NCBI GenBank assembly: GCA_947466515.1
Contig: CANIEM010000014.1
Span: 1 to 37,854, forward strand
Direction of reading: 5' to 3'
Length of the DNA stretch: 37,854 nucleotides
Source of the DNA: Verrucomicrobia subdivision 6 bacterium
GTDB lineage: Bacteria > Verrucomicrobiota > Verrucomicrobiia > Methylacidiphilales > Verrucolacustridaceae
This document shows, one piece after another, positions 17,619 through 25,455 of the stretch (position 1 is its first letter; each line of letters starts with the position of its first letter). A model generated the notes under the pieces. It made no database searches, was not told where the DNA came from, and worked only from the letters and a program-made list of their open reading frames with translations. A program made the translations under genes and the position numbers.

Positions 17619-17650
17619 CGCACCTTCTCACATTCACACCTTCTCACCTC
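17619..17650. repeat. Short direct repeat in the lgt upstream region
   Basis: The 11-base word CACCTTCTCAC occurs at 17621 and again at 17637, within a strongly pyrimidine-rich stretch (about 17595-17665). On the lgt sense strand it reads GTGAGAAGGTG with further GGTGCGAAGG variants. It may be an expanded purine tract in the lgt leader. No known regulator or element is recognised. Confidence 0.5.
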
Positions 17651-17676
17651 CCCACCGTCTCCTCCCCAAAAGCACA

Positions 17677-17704
17677 AAGGGCGATCCCTTGCAGGATCGC
17701 CCTT
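17677..17704 (-). terminator. Rho-independent terminator of the 17730-18047 gene
   Basis: A perfect 11-bp stem AAGGGCGATCC (17677-17687) / GGATCGCCCTT (17694-17704) with a 6-base loop. Read on the minus strand it is followed by TTGTGCTTTT. It starts about 25 bases past the stop of the small secreted-protein gene. The stem is much stronger than any other hairpin nearby, so this gene probably has its own transcript. Confidence 0.88.
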
Positions 17705-17729
17705 GGCTCAGACCTTGTTGGTCGGAAAC

Positions 17730-18047
17730 TTATTTAACGTCGTCGAAATCGCCGAGATCACGTTCGAAGGTGAAACGGGCTGGGGTCTTAACCAAAGTAT
17801 CCCAGGATTCGTCCACACATTCGGCCATGGCCGTAAAGGGCGAGCTCACCACAAAGGCGGTGAAGCCGACTGCACAACCAGCCAAGCTGATCGGACGCAC
17901 GATCAGAAGATCGGGAATCGCGATAAACGCCTGCTCGACTGAGCAATCATCGCTTTTGCTGTTTCCCTTGGTGCCGGAATCAGCCATGGCCAAGGGAGAG
18001 GCCAAAGCAATTGCTGTTAGGACGGCGATACGAATGGTGTTATTCAT
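17730..18047 (-). CDS. Small secreted protein of unknown function
   Basis: A 105-residue protein with a clear signal peptide (MNNTIRIAVLTAIALASPLAMA). The mature part has a hydrophobic region containing RPISLAGCAVGFTAFVVSSP and a tail ending TPARFTFERDLGDFDD. Similar short exported proteins with an R-P...G..PF(T)...PARFTF pattern occur in several phyla, without known function. The frame is open 40 codons further upstream, but those codons overlap the near-consensus promoter and lack hydrophobic character, so ATG 18047 was chosen. It is monocistronic, with promoter and terminator both visible. Confidence 0.75.
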   Translation of the reverse strand: MNNTIRIAVLTAIALASPLAMADSGTKGNSKSDDCSVEQAFIAIPDLLIVRPISLAGCAVGFTAFVVSSPFTAMAECVDESWDTLVKTPARFTFERDLGDFDDVK

Positions 18048-18053
18048 CCTTTT

Positions 18054-18082
18054 TATATAAATACTCCACCCTTTTTTGTCAA
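18054..18082 (-). promoter_or_regulatory. Sigma-70-type promoter of the small secreted protein
   Basis: On the minus strand TTGACA (18082-18077) is followed after exactly 17 bases by TATATA (18059-18054). This is almost the consensus for the housekeeping sigma factor. The expected transcription start, about seven bases further, coincides with the proposed ATG at 18047, which suggests a leaderless mRNA. An alternative -10, TATAAA, two bases later, would move the start further into the gene. Confidence 0.72.
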
Positions 18083-18279
18083 CACTCCTCATTTGAATGA
18101 CCACTTCTTTAGGATGCACATGAAAATGAACCTTCACTTTGGCAAAAGAGGCACAAAAAACGGGCATGCCCTTGTAATCTGAGACCCACCCCTGTTCAGC
18201 TGTTTCCGGAATCCCGTAGACAACTGCCTGTATTTTGTTCTGCTCTACACCAGCTCAGGGAGCCAATGTGGGGACCCTG

Positions 18280-19023
18280 ATGCTTCAGTTACCGAAAGAA
18301 ACGCACTGGCGATCGTTGGTATGGCTCCTTTTTGCTATTCTGACAACTTATGTTGGCTTCGCCTACAGTTGGGCGGCAGCACTTCTTTGCCTTTGGGTGT
18401 CATTTGTTATTTCTTTTACAACAGTTTTTTTTCCCAGATGCCAGTGGCTTTGCCCAGTCCATTGCAGAACTCATCAAAAAACAATTCTCATCACGATTGA
18501 TGATGGCCCAGACCCTGCAACCACCCCGGTTCTTTTAGATCTTCTAGATCAGTATAAAACGAAAGCCATTTTCTTCATGATCGGAGAAAAGGTGCTCGCT
18601 CACCCTGAGCTTGCTCGGGAAGTTATTCGCCGTGGACATGAAATAGGTAATCACACCCAAACCCATCCAAGATCGACTTTCTGGGTCGCAGGACCGATCC
18701 GAACACACCGAGAAATTTTAAATTGCCAGTCCGCAGTTGAAATGGTCACGAAGACGAAACCCCGTTGGTTTCGCGCTCCTGTGGGTCACCGAAACTTTTT
18801 TACCTACTCAGTTGCGCAGAGTCTCGGTCTCCAGATTATGGCTTGGAGCCAGCGTGGCTATGATACCGTACATAAAGACACCCAGCAGGTACTAGGCCGC
18901 ATCCTGCCAAATTTATCCTTTGGCGATATCGTTCTAATCCATGATTCTACCCCAATTGCCGCCGAGGTGCTTGCAGGGTTACTTTCGCATATGAAAGTCC
19001 TAGCAAAGACAGTAAATAAATAA
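18280..19023 (+). CDS. Polysaccharide deacetylase (NodB domain) membrane protein
   Basis: A 247-residue protein with two N-terminal hydrophobic segments (about 13-53) and a NodB domain. The metal site is visible: TIDDGPDP (Asp74, Asp75) and NHTQTH (His125, His129), with FRAPVGHRN and IVLIHDS as later motifs. Carbohydrate esterase 4 enzymes remove N-acetyl groups from sugar chains. Such genes also recur in flexirubin-type and aryl polyene clusters, where the role is unclear, and the neighbours here are such a cluster. ATG 18280 was chosen because GGGGA lies five bases upstream; a TTG at 18235 also opens the frame. It converges on the small membrane-protein gene. Confidence 0.84.
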   Translation: MLQLPKETHWRSLVWLLFAILTTYVGFAYSWAAALLCLWVSFVISFTTVFFPRCQWLCPVHCRTHQKTILITIDDGPDPATTPVLLDLLDQYKTKAIFFMIGEKVLAHPELAREVIRRGHEIGNHTQTHPRSTFWVAGPIRTHREILNCQSAVEMVTKTKPRWFRAPVGHRNFFTYSVAQSLGLQIMAWSQRGYDTVHKDTQQVLGRILPNLSFGDIVLIHDSTPIAAEVLAGLLSHMKVLAKTVNK

Positions 19024-19027
19024 ACAG

Positions 19028-19282
19028 TTACAAAAGACCGAGACTTCGAGATATCCCTACCAGTCCCACAAGTATCCAGAATCCGTTTAGAACGGTATAC
19101 GCCGTATCTTTCCTAAGGAGAGCACACCAAGTTAGGAGAATTGCATCCAGTGTATTGACAAGCCATATCCAGAAAAATGGGCTAGCGGGACCAAGCCACC
19201 CAACCAAAGAAAAACTCCCAATCCTCATTAACACTCCGGTCATCTCGCAAACTTTCATCTGTCGGACAATCCAGCGGTTCAC
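19028..19282 (-). CDS. Small membrane protein of unknown function
   Basis: An 84-residue protein with two or three hydrophobic segments (FSLVGWLGPASPFFWIWLVN, then AILLTWCALL and FWILVGLVGI). The NTLD...Y..LN.FWILVG pattern recalls small YgjV/CBU_0592-like membrane proteins, but I cannot assign it. The start is GTG 19282, with an ideal AGGAGG five bases upstream. It lies 35 bases after the radical SAM gene on the same strand and is likely the last gene of that operon. Confidence 0.62.
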   Translation of the reverse strand: MNRWIVRQMKVCEMTGVLMRIGSFSLVGWLGPASPFFWIWLVNTLDAILLTWCALLRKDTAYTVLNGFWILVGLVGISRSLGLL

Positions 19283-19317
19283 TTAGGCCTCCTAGTGAAA
19301 TCTTCCTGCAGTGTCAT

Positions 19318-20325
19318 TCACGGGTGAAAATGTTCGGCCATGCTCGTCTGGCTTGGTTCGAGATCGGCTTTGTGCAGAACATCGCGGACCTTCTTATCAT
19401 CCACAATGAATCGTTTCCGTTTATAAAGAAGGTAGTTATCCCTCTCCTTTGCAGGAGTAAGATTGATTGTTACAAGGTTAGCACCTGCTTCTAATGCCTC
19501 CCCGTAAGCATCGTTACCAAGCAGACTTAAGGCACTAACCGCAGGAATGATTCGCTGTGGATTAGCTAATCGAAGAAGAGCCAACGCATGGATAACTGAA
19601 GAAGCTTCAGGAGAGCTTTTCCCTGCAAAGGGGGTCTCATCTCCAGAAATGAATGGACTGACACTTACGCCAGACAGCGGAAGTTGGGTTAAAAGCCTAA
19701 GAGTTTCAACTGCCATTTTAGATGTCTGCCGCGGCAGGCCTAAAATCATTCCAGAACTAACTTTCCACCCCGAAGACACTAAAGAATAAATCGCGCCCAT
19801 CCTTTCCTTGTAGGTACCAGGCGCGCTCATATCTGCATAGTGGTCTTCGTCCCCTGTTTCAAGTTTTAGGATATAGTAAAATGCCCCTGCCGATCGGAGG
19901 GAGTTCAGAACCGATGAGTCCAGAGTGCCAAGGCAAAGACTTATCCCAAGTGTTGTATGAGTCCTGAGATACTGCACTACCGGAAGAACAACTTCTTCAA
20001 TTACCCTAGGATCCTCTCCTGTTTGAAGGTTTAAATCGGTGATCGAAGGAGGAAGACCACATTCAATCATCTGAACGATTCGATCACGCTGAAGACGGAA
20101 TCGGGAGAGGGTCCGATTATCCCTCCGCATTCCACAGTAGCTACAGTTTTCGCGACAATAATTGGAAAGTTCAATTACTCCGCGAACAAAGACCCGCTTG
20201 CCAAAATGAAGATTTCGTGCCTCTGCACCACATTTCCTGAGGTAAATTGATTTATCATCTTTGGCACCGAGGTAGTCCTCCCATTCGTGATATTCTGGCA
20301 AACAAGCAGACGCTGAGGTCGTCAC
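19318..20325 (-). CDS. HydE/BioB-like radical SAM enzyme
   Basis: A 335-residue radical SAM protein. The cluster motif is C57-x3-C61-x2-C64 within IELSNYCRENCSYCG, followed by MRRDNRTLSRFR, then DLNLQTGEDP, LKLETGDEDH, GMILGLPRQT and a C-terminal INLTPAKERDNYLLY segment. This order matches the [FeFe]-hydrogenase maturase HydE and, more distantly, PylB and BioB. No hydF, hydG or hydrogenase gene is in the window. Its start overlaps the stop of the membrane-protein gene by four bases, which in turn overlaps the methyltransferase gene, so the three are translationally coupled within the polyene-type cluster. A role in making or modifying the product is inferred; the substrate is unknown. Confidence 0.88.
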   Translation of the reverse strand: MTTSASACLPEYHEWEDYLGAKDDKSIYLRKCGAEARNLHFGKRVFVRGVIELSNYCRENCSYCGMRRDNRTLSRFRLQRDRIVQMIECGLPPSITDLNLQTGEDPRVIEEVVLPVVQYLRTHTTLGISLCLGTLDSSVLNSLRSAGAFYYILKLETGDEDHYADMSAPGTYKERMGAIYSLVSSGWKVSSGMILGLPRQTSKMAVETLRLLTQLPLSGVSVSPFISGDETPFAGKSSPEASSVIHALALLRLANPQRIIPAVSALSLLGNDAYGEALEAGANLVTINLTPAKERDNYLLYKRKRFIVDDKKVRDVLHKADLEPSQTSMAEHFHP

Positions 20326-20888
20326 AGGGTTTTATCACCATACTTCTTGGCATGCCACTGGGGGTACCAAGAAGTGATTTGAAAGGCCCCAACCAAGATC
20401 AGGGTTGGAAATAACCATTGGAGAGCTTTGGAGAATTCCCCAAAACGAGAGGACATAGCCAGAGACAGGATGATTGCTAAAAAGACAAAACCCCAAAATC
20501 CAGTTAAGATTCTATTCACCAGCATGAAACTAGGAAGCACCCACATTTCCTGTGGTGATTCCTCCTTAGCATAAGCCACCGTGAAAGGTCGGTTCAACGC
20601 AAGGGAACCAAATGCCATTGCCGAAAGAAAAGATGGAATAATAAACATTCGAACTGGCACCACTGCTGCCTGCCCGCAAATTATCATGGCAAGCGCCATC
20701 GCACCGAATCCAAGGCAGACAGTTGTATCGGGAAGCTTACTCCTTCTCCAAACTGGTATCCAAAGCAGGACTAACCCAAAGAATCCTGCAAGAGCTCCAG
20801 TCAAGTTGTACCCAAGTAGAAAAGCGATGGTTCCAACAAAACACGGAGCAACCGTCCGCAAAATATCCAGTCTCGGATTCGAAATCAT
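20322..20888 (-). CDS. Polytopic membrane protein in the biosynthetic cluster
   Basis: A 188-residue protein with about five or six hydrophobic segments. The central motif NRPFTVAYAKEESP followed by W..P.F...NRILTGFWG resembles the R-P-F-T-L-x-Y-A-R motif of IspZ/COG4648-type membrane proteins, which are regular members of aryl polyene clusters. The assignment is tentative. It overlaps the methyltransferase stop and the radical SAM start by four bases each. A UbiA prenyltransferase was considered but its Asp-rich motifs are absent. Confidence 0.66.
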   Translation of the reverse strand: MISNPRLDILRTVAPCFVGTIAFLLGYNLTGALAGFFGLVLLWIPVWRRSKLPDTTVCLGFGAMALAMIICGQAAVVPVRMFIIPSFLSAMAFGSLALNRPFTVAYAKEESPQEMWVLPSFMLVNRILTGFWGFVFLAIILSLAMSSRFGEFSKALQWLFPTLILVGAFQITSWYPQWHAKKYGDKTL

Positions 20889-21622
20889 TGAGGCTTGAGT
20901 GCAGAGTATTCCGTGAAAACAGAAAGAAGGACCTTTTGTTTTACATCAGTGAAGCCGGCAATTCGCAACGCATGCAATACTGTATCCGCTGGTACCATCG
21001 AATCCATGGTGTCCCAGTAATACTGCATTAAATATTCTGCCGCACGGCTTCCAGTAAAGATTCTAGTCATAAAGGGCAGAATAAATTTAAAATATAGGCG
21101 AAATATAATTTGGCCAAAAGTGTTTTTTGGTTTCGTGACGTCAAGGATACAAGCAATTCCTCCAGGCTTGAGGACTCTGAAATATTCACGAAAAGAGCCC
21201 TGTAAATCATTCACATGCCGAAGAGCAAAACCCATCGTGAGAAAATCATAAACAGCCGAAGGAAGAGGAATATCATCTGCACTTGCCTGAATATGAACAC
21301 AATCCAGTTGCTTCTTTGATTCCTCGAGCATTCCCCCGCTAGGCTCAACGCAGGTAACCAAAGACGGGGAGCCTACGATTTGAAGTGCTGCTCGCGCCGT
21401 AGGTCCAGTACCTGAAGCCACATCAATTACTTTCATTCCGGGCTTTAATCCGTGACGAACAAGGGCTTCCTTTCGGTACCACTCCCCAGAACCAAAGAAA
21501 CCCCATTTTGCAATCCCCTCATAAAAAGGAGCTGCAGCGTCGAAAGCATTCCTCAGGAACTTTTGTTTTTCATCAAAGGAGTTGTAATGGGGCTTTAAAA
21601 TTGGATGTGGAGTCGTGTTCAT
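20885..21622 (-). CDS. UbiE/COQ5-type SAM-dependent methyltransferase
   Basis: A 245-residue class I methyltransferase. Motif I is VIDVASGTGPTA, followed by the motif II region ADDIPLPSAVYDFLTMGFALRHV and motif III VLKPGGIACILDV. The FDAAAPFYEGIA start is UbiE-like. GAAAGGA lies upstream of ATG 21622. Methyltransferases of this kind are common in xanthomonadin and aryl polyene clusters, where they methylate the phenolic head group; this role is inferred. A 66-base gap separates it from the chain-length-factor gene, whereas the downstream genes overlap. Confidence 0.85.
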   Translation of the reverse strand: MNTTPHPILKPHYNSFDEKQKFLRNAFDAAAPFYEGIAKWGFFGSGEWYRKEALVRHGLKPGMKVIDVASGTGPTARAALQIVGSPSLVTCVEPSGGMLEESKKQLDCVHIQASADDIPLPSAVYDFLTMGFALRHVNDLQGSFREYFRVLKPGGIACILDVTKPKNTFGQIIFRLYFKFILPFMTRIFTGSRAAEYLMQYYWDTMDSMVPADTVLHALRIAGFTDVKQKVLLSVFTEYSALKPQ

Positions 21623-21688
21623 TCTAGTCCTTTCGTGGGTTGTTTAATTTGCAAGCTTAACGTACTTATTCTTGAAATGTAGCTTTTT

Positions 21689-22687
21689 TTAAAGAAAGGT
21701 TACAGAAGTAACACATGCTGTTGAGCCTGGAATTAAAAGGTGAAAAGGCGATCCTTCCATCCGTGCATTATAGGCCTGCAAGAAACCCCATGCGGTAGAT
21801 GCGGTAAAGGCAGATCCCCAATCAGGTCCCAAACGAAAAAGACCTTGGGTGGTAGGATATTTTTCACAAAGATCTGCAGGATGAATATTGGATGGCAAGA
21901 AGGTTTCGATCCCAGCCTCCTGCCCCCCAATAACTTTTTCCCAAGCCATTCTCTGTTCTTCAGCAGAACGAAAGCTGACAGAATAATCAGGTATCCGTAC
22001 CCGCCCAGTCGTGGACTCGCTCGATTGACGAACTAAGACCGCTGCAGCACCTTCCGATGCCACCATTCCCCGACGAAACCAGCCGGCACAGCCGAAGGCA
22101 TCTAAAGCAATCGGGTCTAATTCCTCCCCAGCTAGAACAAGCACTGCCTCAGCCGTATGGCAGGCCAACCAGACCTGGGCAACTCGCAGCGCGTCCACCC
22201 ATGCCGTTTCGTCTCCAACCACTGTAGTACAGGCCCCTTTGATGTTTAAAAGTGCCGCGATGTGACTTGTGGGAGAATTATAAACTGTTTCGGGAAATAA
22301 GGCGGGACTGGCAAAATGTCTTCCCCGAGAAAGAATCCCTTGATAAAATTTACGACTAAAATTTATGCTTCCTGTTCCCAGAGCACAAACTAAGCCCACC
22401 CGCTCCAAAGGAATATCCCCAAGCGAGCTCATGGCTTGGTTGGCCGCTTCTGCCAAATAGAAAGCCAAAGGACTAGCTCTTCGTAACCTCGCCTCCGATC
22501 TCCATCGGGCAAGCTTATCCCAATTTAGATCAATCCTTCGAACCGGGAAGGACTGCTGAGGAGTAGCGAGAGTTTTTTCCAATTCGGGCTCCTTTGGAAA
22601 ACAGTTGGCTAAGCAATCCACCCCCAAGCCGCCTGGAAAGACAACCCCCCTTCCGATTATTTCCAAGTGGGGAGGAACTGTTCTCAT
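21689..22687 (-). CDS. Ketosynthase-like chain-length factor without catalytic residues
   Basis: A 332-residue thiolase-fold protein, shorter than a full ketosynthase (about 400). The ketosynthase frame is recognisable (ASPLAFYLAEAANQA, VGLVCALGTGS, VYNSPTSHIAALLNIKG, GMVASEGAAAVLV). The active-site nucleophile is missing: by alignment of CTTVVGDETAW with the partner's MANACASS, the cysteine is Glu160. The first histidine (NAHGT) and the second (IGHT) motifs are also absent. This is typical of the KS-beta or CLF partner that limits chain length in type II systems. ATG 22687 overlaps the stop of the true ketosynthase (ATGA), as expected for a heterodimer. Confidence 0.82.
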   Translation of the reverse strand: MRTVPPHLEIIGRGVVFPGGLGVDCLANCFPKEPELEKTLATPQQSFPVRRIDLNWDKLARWRSEARLRRASPLAFYLAEAANQAMSSLGDIPLERVGLVCALGTGSINFSRKFYQGILSRGRHFASPALFPETVYNSPTSHIAALLNIKGACTTVVGDETAWVDALRVAQVWLACHTAEAVLVLAGEELDPIALDAFGCAGWFRRGMVASEGAAAVLVRQSSESTTGRVRIPDYSVSFRSAEEQRMAWEKVIGGQEAGIETFLPSNIHPADLCEKYPTTQGLFRLGPDWGSAFTASTAWGFLQAYNARMEGSPFHLLIPGSTACVTSVTFL

Positions 22688-23868
22688 GCACAAAGGATTA
22701 ATGCGGCATTGCCGCCTCCAAAACCCAGATTCGTACTCATCACAGGAAGACCAATTGCGATGGTTTCCCTCGCTTGGACCAGGGAGCTCGCCATCTCTGG
22801 TAACGCATGGGTGACTCCCAACTGAGGCGGAAGATTTCCTGTCTTGGACGCACAAAGCGCGAAGACCGCTTCTAGGGCACCCGCGGCTCCCAAAGTATGA
22901 CCAATCGCTGCTTTAGTGGAACTCACCCGTAAGCCGGGCAAGTGACTTCCAAATAGTCGGCCATAAGCACCCGCCTCCACGCCATCATTCGTTGGGGTTG
23001 CCGTGCCGTGGGCATTAATATATGCGATAGATTCTAAGGATAACGAGGCAGTTTGTAGTCCTGCACACATCGCCTGGATTAACGCCAGCCCATCTGGAGC
23101 GGGTTGTGTCAAATGATGCAGATCCGTCGCATGCCCATAACCAAGGATTCGTCCAAGAACGGGAGCCTTCCGGCGCCTAGCGTGGGAATCGCTTTCCAAA
23201 ACCATGAAAGCAGCACCCTCCCCAAGCATCAAACCATTACGCTCACAGTCGAATGGACGACACTCATCAGGACTCAGCGCTTGGAGACAATCAAATCCAA
23301 CAAAGATCAGTTCCGTCAAAGCCTCATACCCTCCAACCAAAACTATCTCAGCCAGACCCGAGCGTATTAAATCATATCCATGGCCAATTGAGTTCGCACT
23401 GCTAGCACAGGCGTTGGCCATAATGGTAAATGTGCCCGCCAGACCCAGTCCACGCTGCAAATCCAAAACCTGCTGCTGAGGTTGATATCGTGAGACATGA
23501 GATAATTTAATGCTCCTACGCGCTTTTTCCACTTCGCGAACGAAAGCCTCCCCCCACTCCATGGCTCCTCCATTCGTGCTAACACTGATATGAATATCCC
23601 GCCTAGAGGATCCATAGACTTGCGCTTGTTCTAGCGCCTCCTCAGCCGCTCGAAGGGCAAGACGAGAAGCGCGGCTAAGACGACGCTCTGCTTTGGTGAT
23701 TTCAGGGAGAGCAACCTGTGCCCCGAAACGGCATCGGCATCCGGCGGTTTCAAAAAGGCTAATCTCATGCCTAACTCGTCGTCCTTCCACGAGTGCCTTC
23801 CAAATCGGGGCGAGTTGAAGCCCTAACGGGCACACGGCGCCCATTCCAGTCACAACCACGGGTATCAT
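22684..23868 (-). CDS. Beta-ketoacyl-ACP synthase (FabF-type)
   Basis: A 394-residue condensing enzyme with a complete catalytic triad: Cys154 in ANACASSANS, His287 in INAHGTATPTND and His324 in KAAIGHTLGAAG. It starts MIPVVVTGMGAVCPLG, the family N-terminus, and ends FGGGNAALIL. It performs decarboxylative condensation of malonyl-ACP with the growing chain. Its gene overlaps that of a catalytically dead partner, which argues for a dedicated KS-CLF rather than the housekeeping FabF. A 37-base gap separates it from the glycosyltransferase gene upstream. Confidence 0.93.
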   Translation of the reverse strand: MIPVVVTGMGAVCPLGLQLAPIWKALVEGRRVRHEISLFETAGCRCRFGAQVALPEITKAERRLSRASRLALRAAEEALEQAQVYGSSRRDIHISVSTNGGAMEWGEAFVREVEKARRSIKLSHVSRYQPQQQVLDLQRGLGLAGTFTIMANACASSANSIGHGYDLIRSGLAEIVLVGGYEALTELIFVGFDCLQALSPDECRPFDCERNGLMLGEGAAFMVLESDSHARRRKAPVLGRILGYGHATDLHHLTQPAPDGLALIQAMCAGLQTASLSLESIAYINAHGTATPTNDGVEAGAYGRLFGSHLPGLRVSSTKAAIGHTLGAAGALEAVFALCASKTGNLPPQLGVTHALPEMASSLVQARETIAIGLPVMSTNLGFGGGNAALILCA

Positions 23869-23905
23869 TGGAACCTACTTTGGGCAGGAAAACGCAACAG
23901 CTGAA

Positions 23906-24709
23906 TCATGGGCAAATATGCCCTCGCATGGTCCCAAATCTCCAAAGCAAAAGCCTAGGAAAGCGGGGGATCATTTCCGCAAGAAGGGCGACGTGCCTAC
24001 GAATTAAAAGCCAGTTGTCCTTCATGTAGCGAAAATGAGAGACGCCTCCCCTATCCTTGGGAAAATAAACTACAGGGACAGGAACGTTTACTGGATGGGC
24101 CCCTGCCCAGAGAAGGCGAACGGCCAATACCGTATCGAAATCGAAACCACGCCCTGACGTAATTGCCTCCATAATTCGTAAAGAGAGATGGACAGGGTAA
24201 ACTCGAAAACCGAAAAGAGAATCTCGAATCCCACCTCCAAGAGTCTCAATCTCCGCAAATGTATTGCCAAAGAGTCGACCGTAAATACGCAGAAGTGGAG
24301 CCTCAGGGCCAAAGATAGGGACCCCCAAGATCAATGAGTGAGTGCGTTGTAACGCCAAATGAAAGAACGCAGGGATTTTCTCTACTGGATGTTGACCATC
24401 CGCATCCAAGACCAATCCGTACTCATATCCCTCTAGTTCAGCCAAACGCAATGCATCAAGAACGGCTGCTCCTTTTCCCCCATTACAAGCACGCACAATA
24501 ACCCTCAGGCCCCTTCTCTCCATATGAAGATCAGCAAGGGATGACTCACTCCCGTCGGTACTGCCATCAAGAACCACCCAGACGAATGCCCACTGGTCAC
24601 ACGCTCGTACGACAGTTTCAATGAGCTTAGCCCCACTATTATAACTGGGTATAATGACCACACACCGTTTTGCTTTGACAGAAAGAGGTTCAGATTCAGA
24701 TCGCTGCAT
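23906..24709 (-). CDS. Family 2 glycosyltransferase
   Basis: A 267-residue GT-A fold glycosyltransferase. VVIIPSYNSGAK near the N-terminus, VLDGSTDGS and the metal-binding DADGQHP (102-108) are standard. The C-terminal region (DRGGVSHFRYMKDN) is like the glycosyltransferases of xanthomonadin and aryl polyene clusters, which often sit beside or are fused to a PlsC acyltransferase. No C-terminal membrane segment is obvious. It overlaps the acyltransferase gene by 14 bases, so the two are translationally coupled. The sugar and acceptor are unknown. Confidence 0.86.
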   Translation of the reverse strand: MQRSESEPLSVKAKRCVVIIPSYNSGAKLIETVVRACDQWAFVWVVLDGSTDGSESSLADLHMERRGLRVIVRACNGGKGAAVLDALRLAELEGYEYGLVLDADGQHPVEKIPAFFHLALQRTHSLILGVPIFGPEAPLLRIYGRLFGNTFAEIETLGGGIRDSLFGFRVYPVHLSLRIMEAITSGRGFDFDTVLAVRLLWAGAHPVNVPVPVVYFPKDRGGVSHFRYMKDNWLLIRRHVALLAEMIPRFPRLLLWRFGTMRGHICP

Positions 24710-25430
24710 TTTTGAATATTTCCTCTACGGAGCTTGCCAGTGACCGACTCGTGACTCCCTCCATGGGTTGGATTTCTCCCAGAATTCTAAACTGGTACCA
24801 AATGGGAAGTTTTGGACAGAGGGAGAAAAAAGGCTGGCCTTTCCTAAGAAAAGGACCGTTCATGGATGTAATATAGACGAGAACCATCGGCACACACGCT
24901 TGAATGGCCGTCGAGGAGAAGCCGCGTTTAAATTCCGAGATTATCGGTCCTTTCGTGCGGGTACCCTCAGGAAAGACCAGCAGATTCTCGCCACGCTTCA
25001 GTCTGGCAACACAGTTCTTAACAAGACGCAGATGACTGCGGTTATCCTCATAGCCCGCTTGCCGAGCAGGACCAGATATCCAGAACTTTTCCAAATTCCC
25101 CGCTTTTGTCAGGCAGAAAAGATTCTTAAATACGGACATGAAGAAAAAGGCGTCCAAATAAGTAGGGTGATTTGCCACAAACATAAGTCCGTGTCTTTCT
25201 TTGAGTTTATGGAGTTCATCAACATCAATTCGTAAGATATTCAGCTTCTTCATCAGCCTGACCCAGGAGTTAGCCAAGATATGAATGATCCAGCGAACCC
25301 GTTTTTCTTTTGTTCGCGACATTTCACGAGAAAGGCATATGCCCAAAGCAAAGAGCCAGGCGCAGAAGACGATGAAACCCCCAAAACCAAAGGCAATTCC
25401 CATGGCACACAAAGTCAGAGCGGTGCTCAT
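24696..25430 (-). CDS. PlsC-type 1-acyl-glycerol-3-phosphate acyltransferase-like protein
   Basis: A 244-residue membrane-bound acyltransferase. After an N-terminal hydrophobic segment (about 8-33) come the catalytic HPTYLD (H88-x4-D93) and the FPEGTR motif (153-158). In polyene clusters such enzymes attach the acyl chain to a lipid head group, which is also the inferred role here. It lies between the LolA-like gene and the coupled glycosyltransferase gene. A general phospholipid role cannot be excluded from sequence alone. Confidence 0.88.
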   Translation of the reverse strand: MSTALTLCAMGIAFGFGGFIVFCAWLFALGICLSREMSRTKEKRVRWIIHILANSWVRLMKKLNILRIDVDELHKLKERHGLMFVANHPTYLDAFFFMSVFKNLFCLTKAGNLEKFWISGPARQAGYEDNRSHLRLVKNCVARLKRGENLLVFPEGTRTKGPIISEFKRGFSSTAIQACVPMVLVYITSMNGPFLRKGQPFFSLCPKLPIWYQFRILGEIQPMEGVTSRSLASSVEEIFKNAAI

Positions 25431-25455
25431 CGCTTTCTAAAGACCCTTCCTTAAC

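Noticed and set aside
18235-18279. TTG start of the polysaccharide deacetylase
   Set aside because: ATG 18280 has a GGGGA site five bases upstream and directly precedes the amphipathic start and first membrane segment; the extra 15 residues show no conserved feature.
19318-20325. Hydrogenase maturation locus
   Set aside because: Only a HydE-like gene is present; hydF, hydG and hydrogenase genes are absent, and the gene is coupled to a polyene-type cluster.
20322-20888. UbiA-type prenyltransferase
   Set aside because: The Asp-rich motifs of UbiA are missing, and the NRPFT-Y-A pattern fits an IspZ/COG4648-like membrane protein better.
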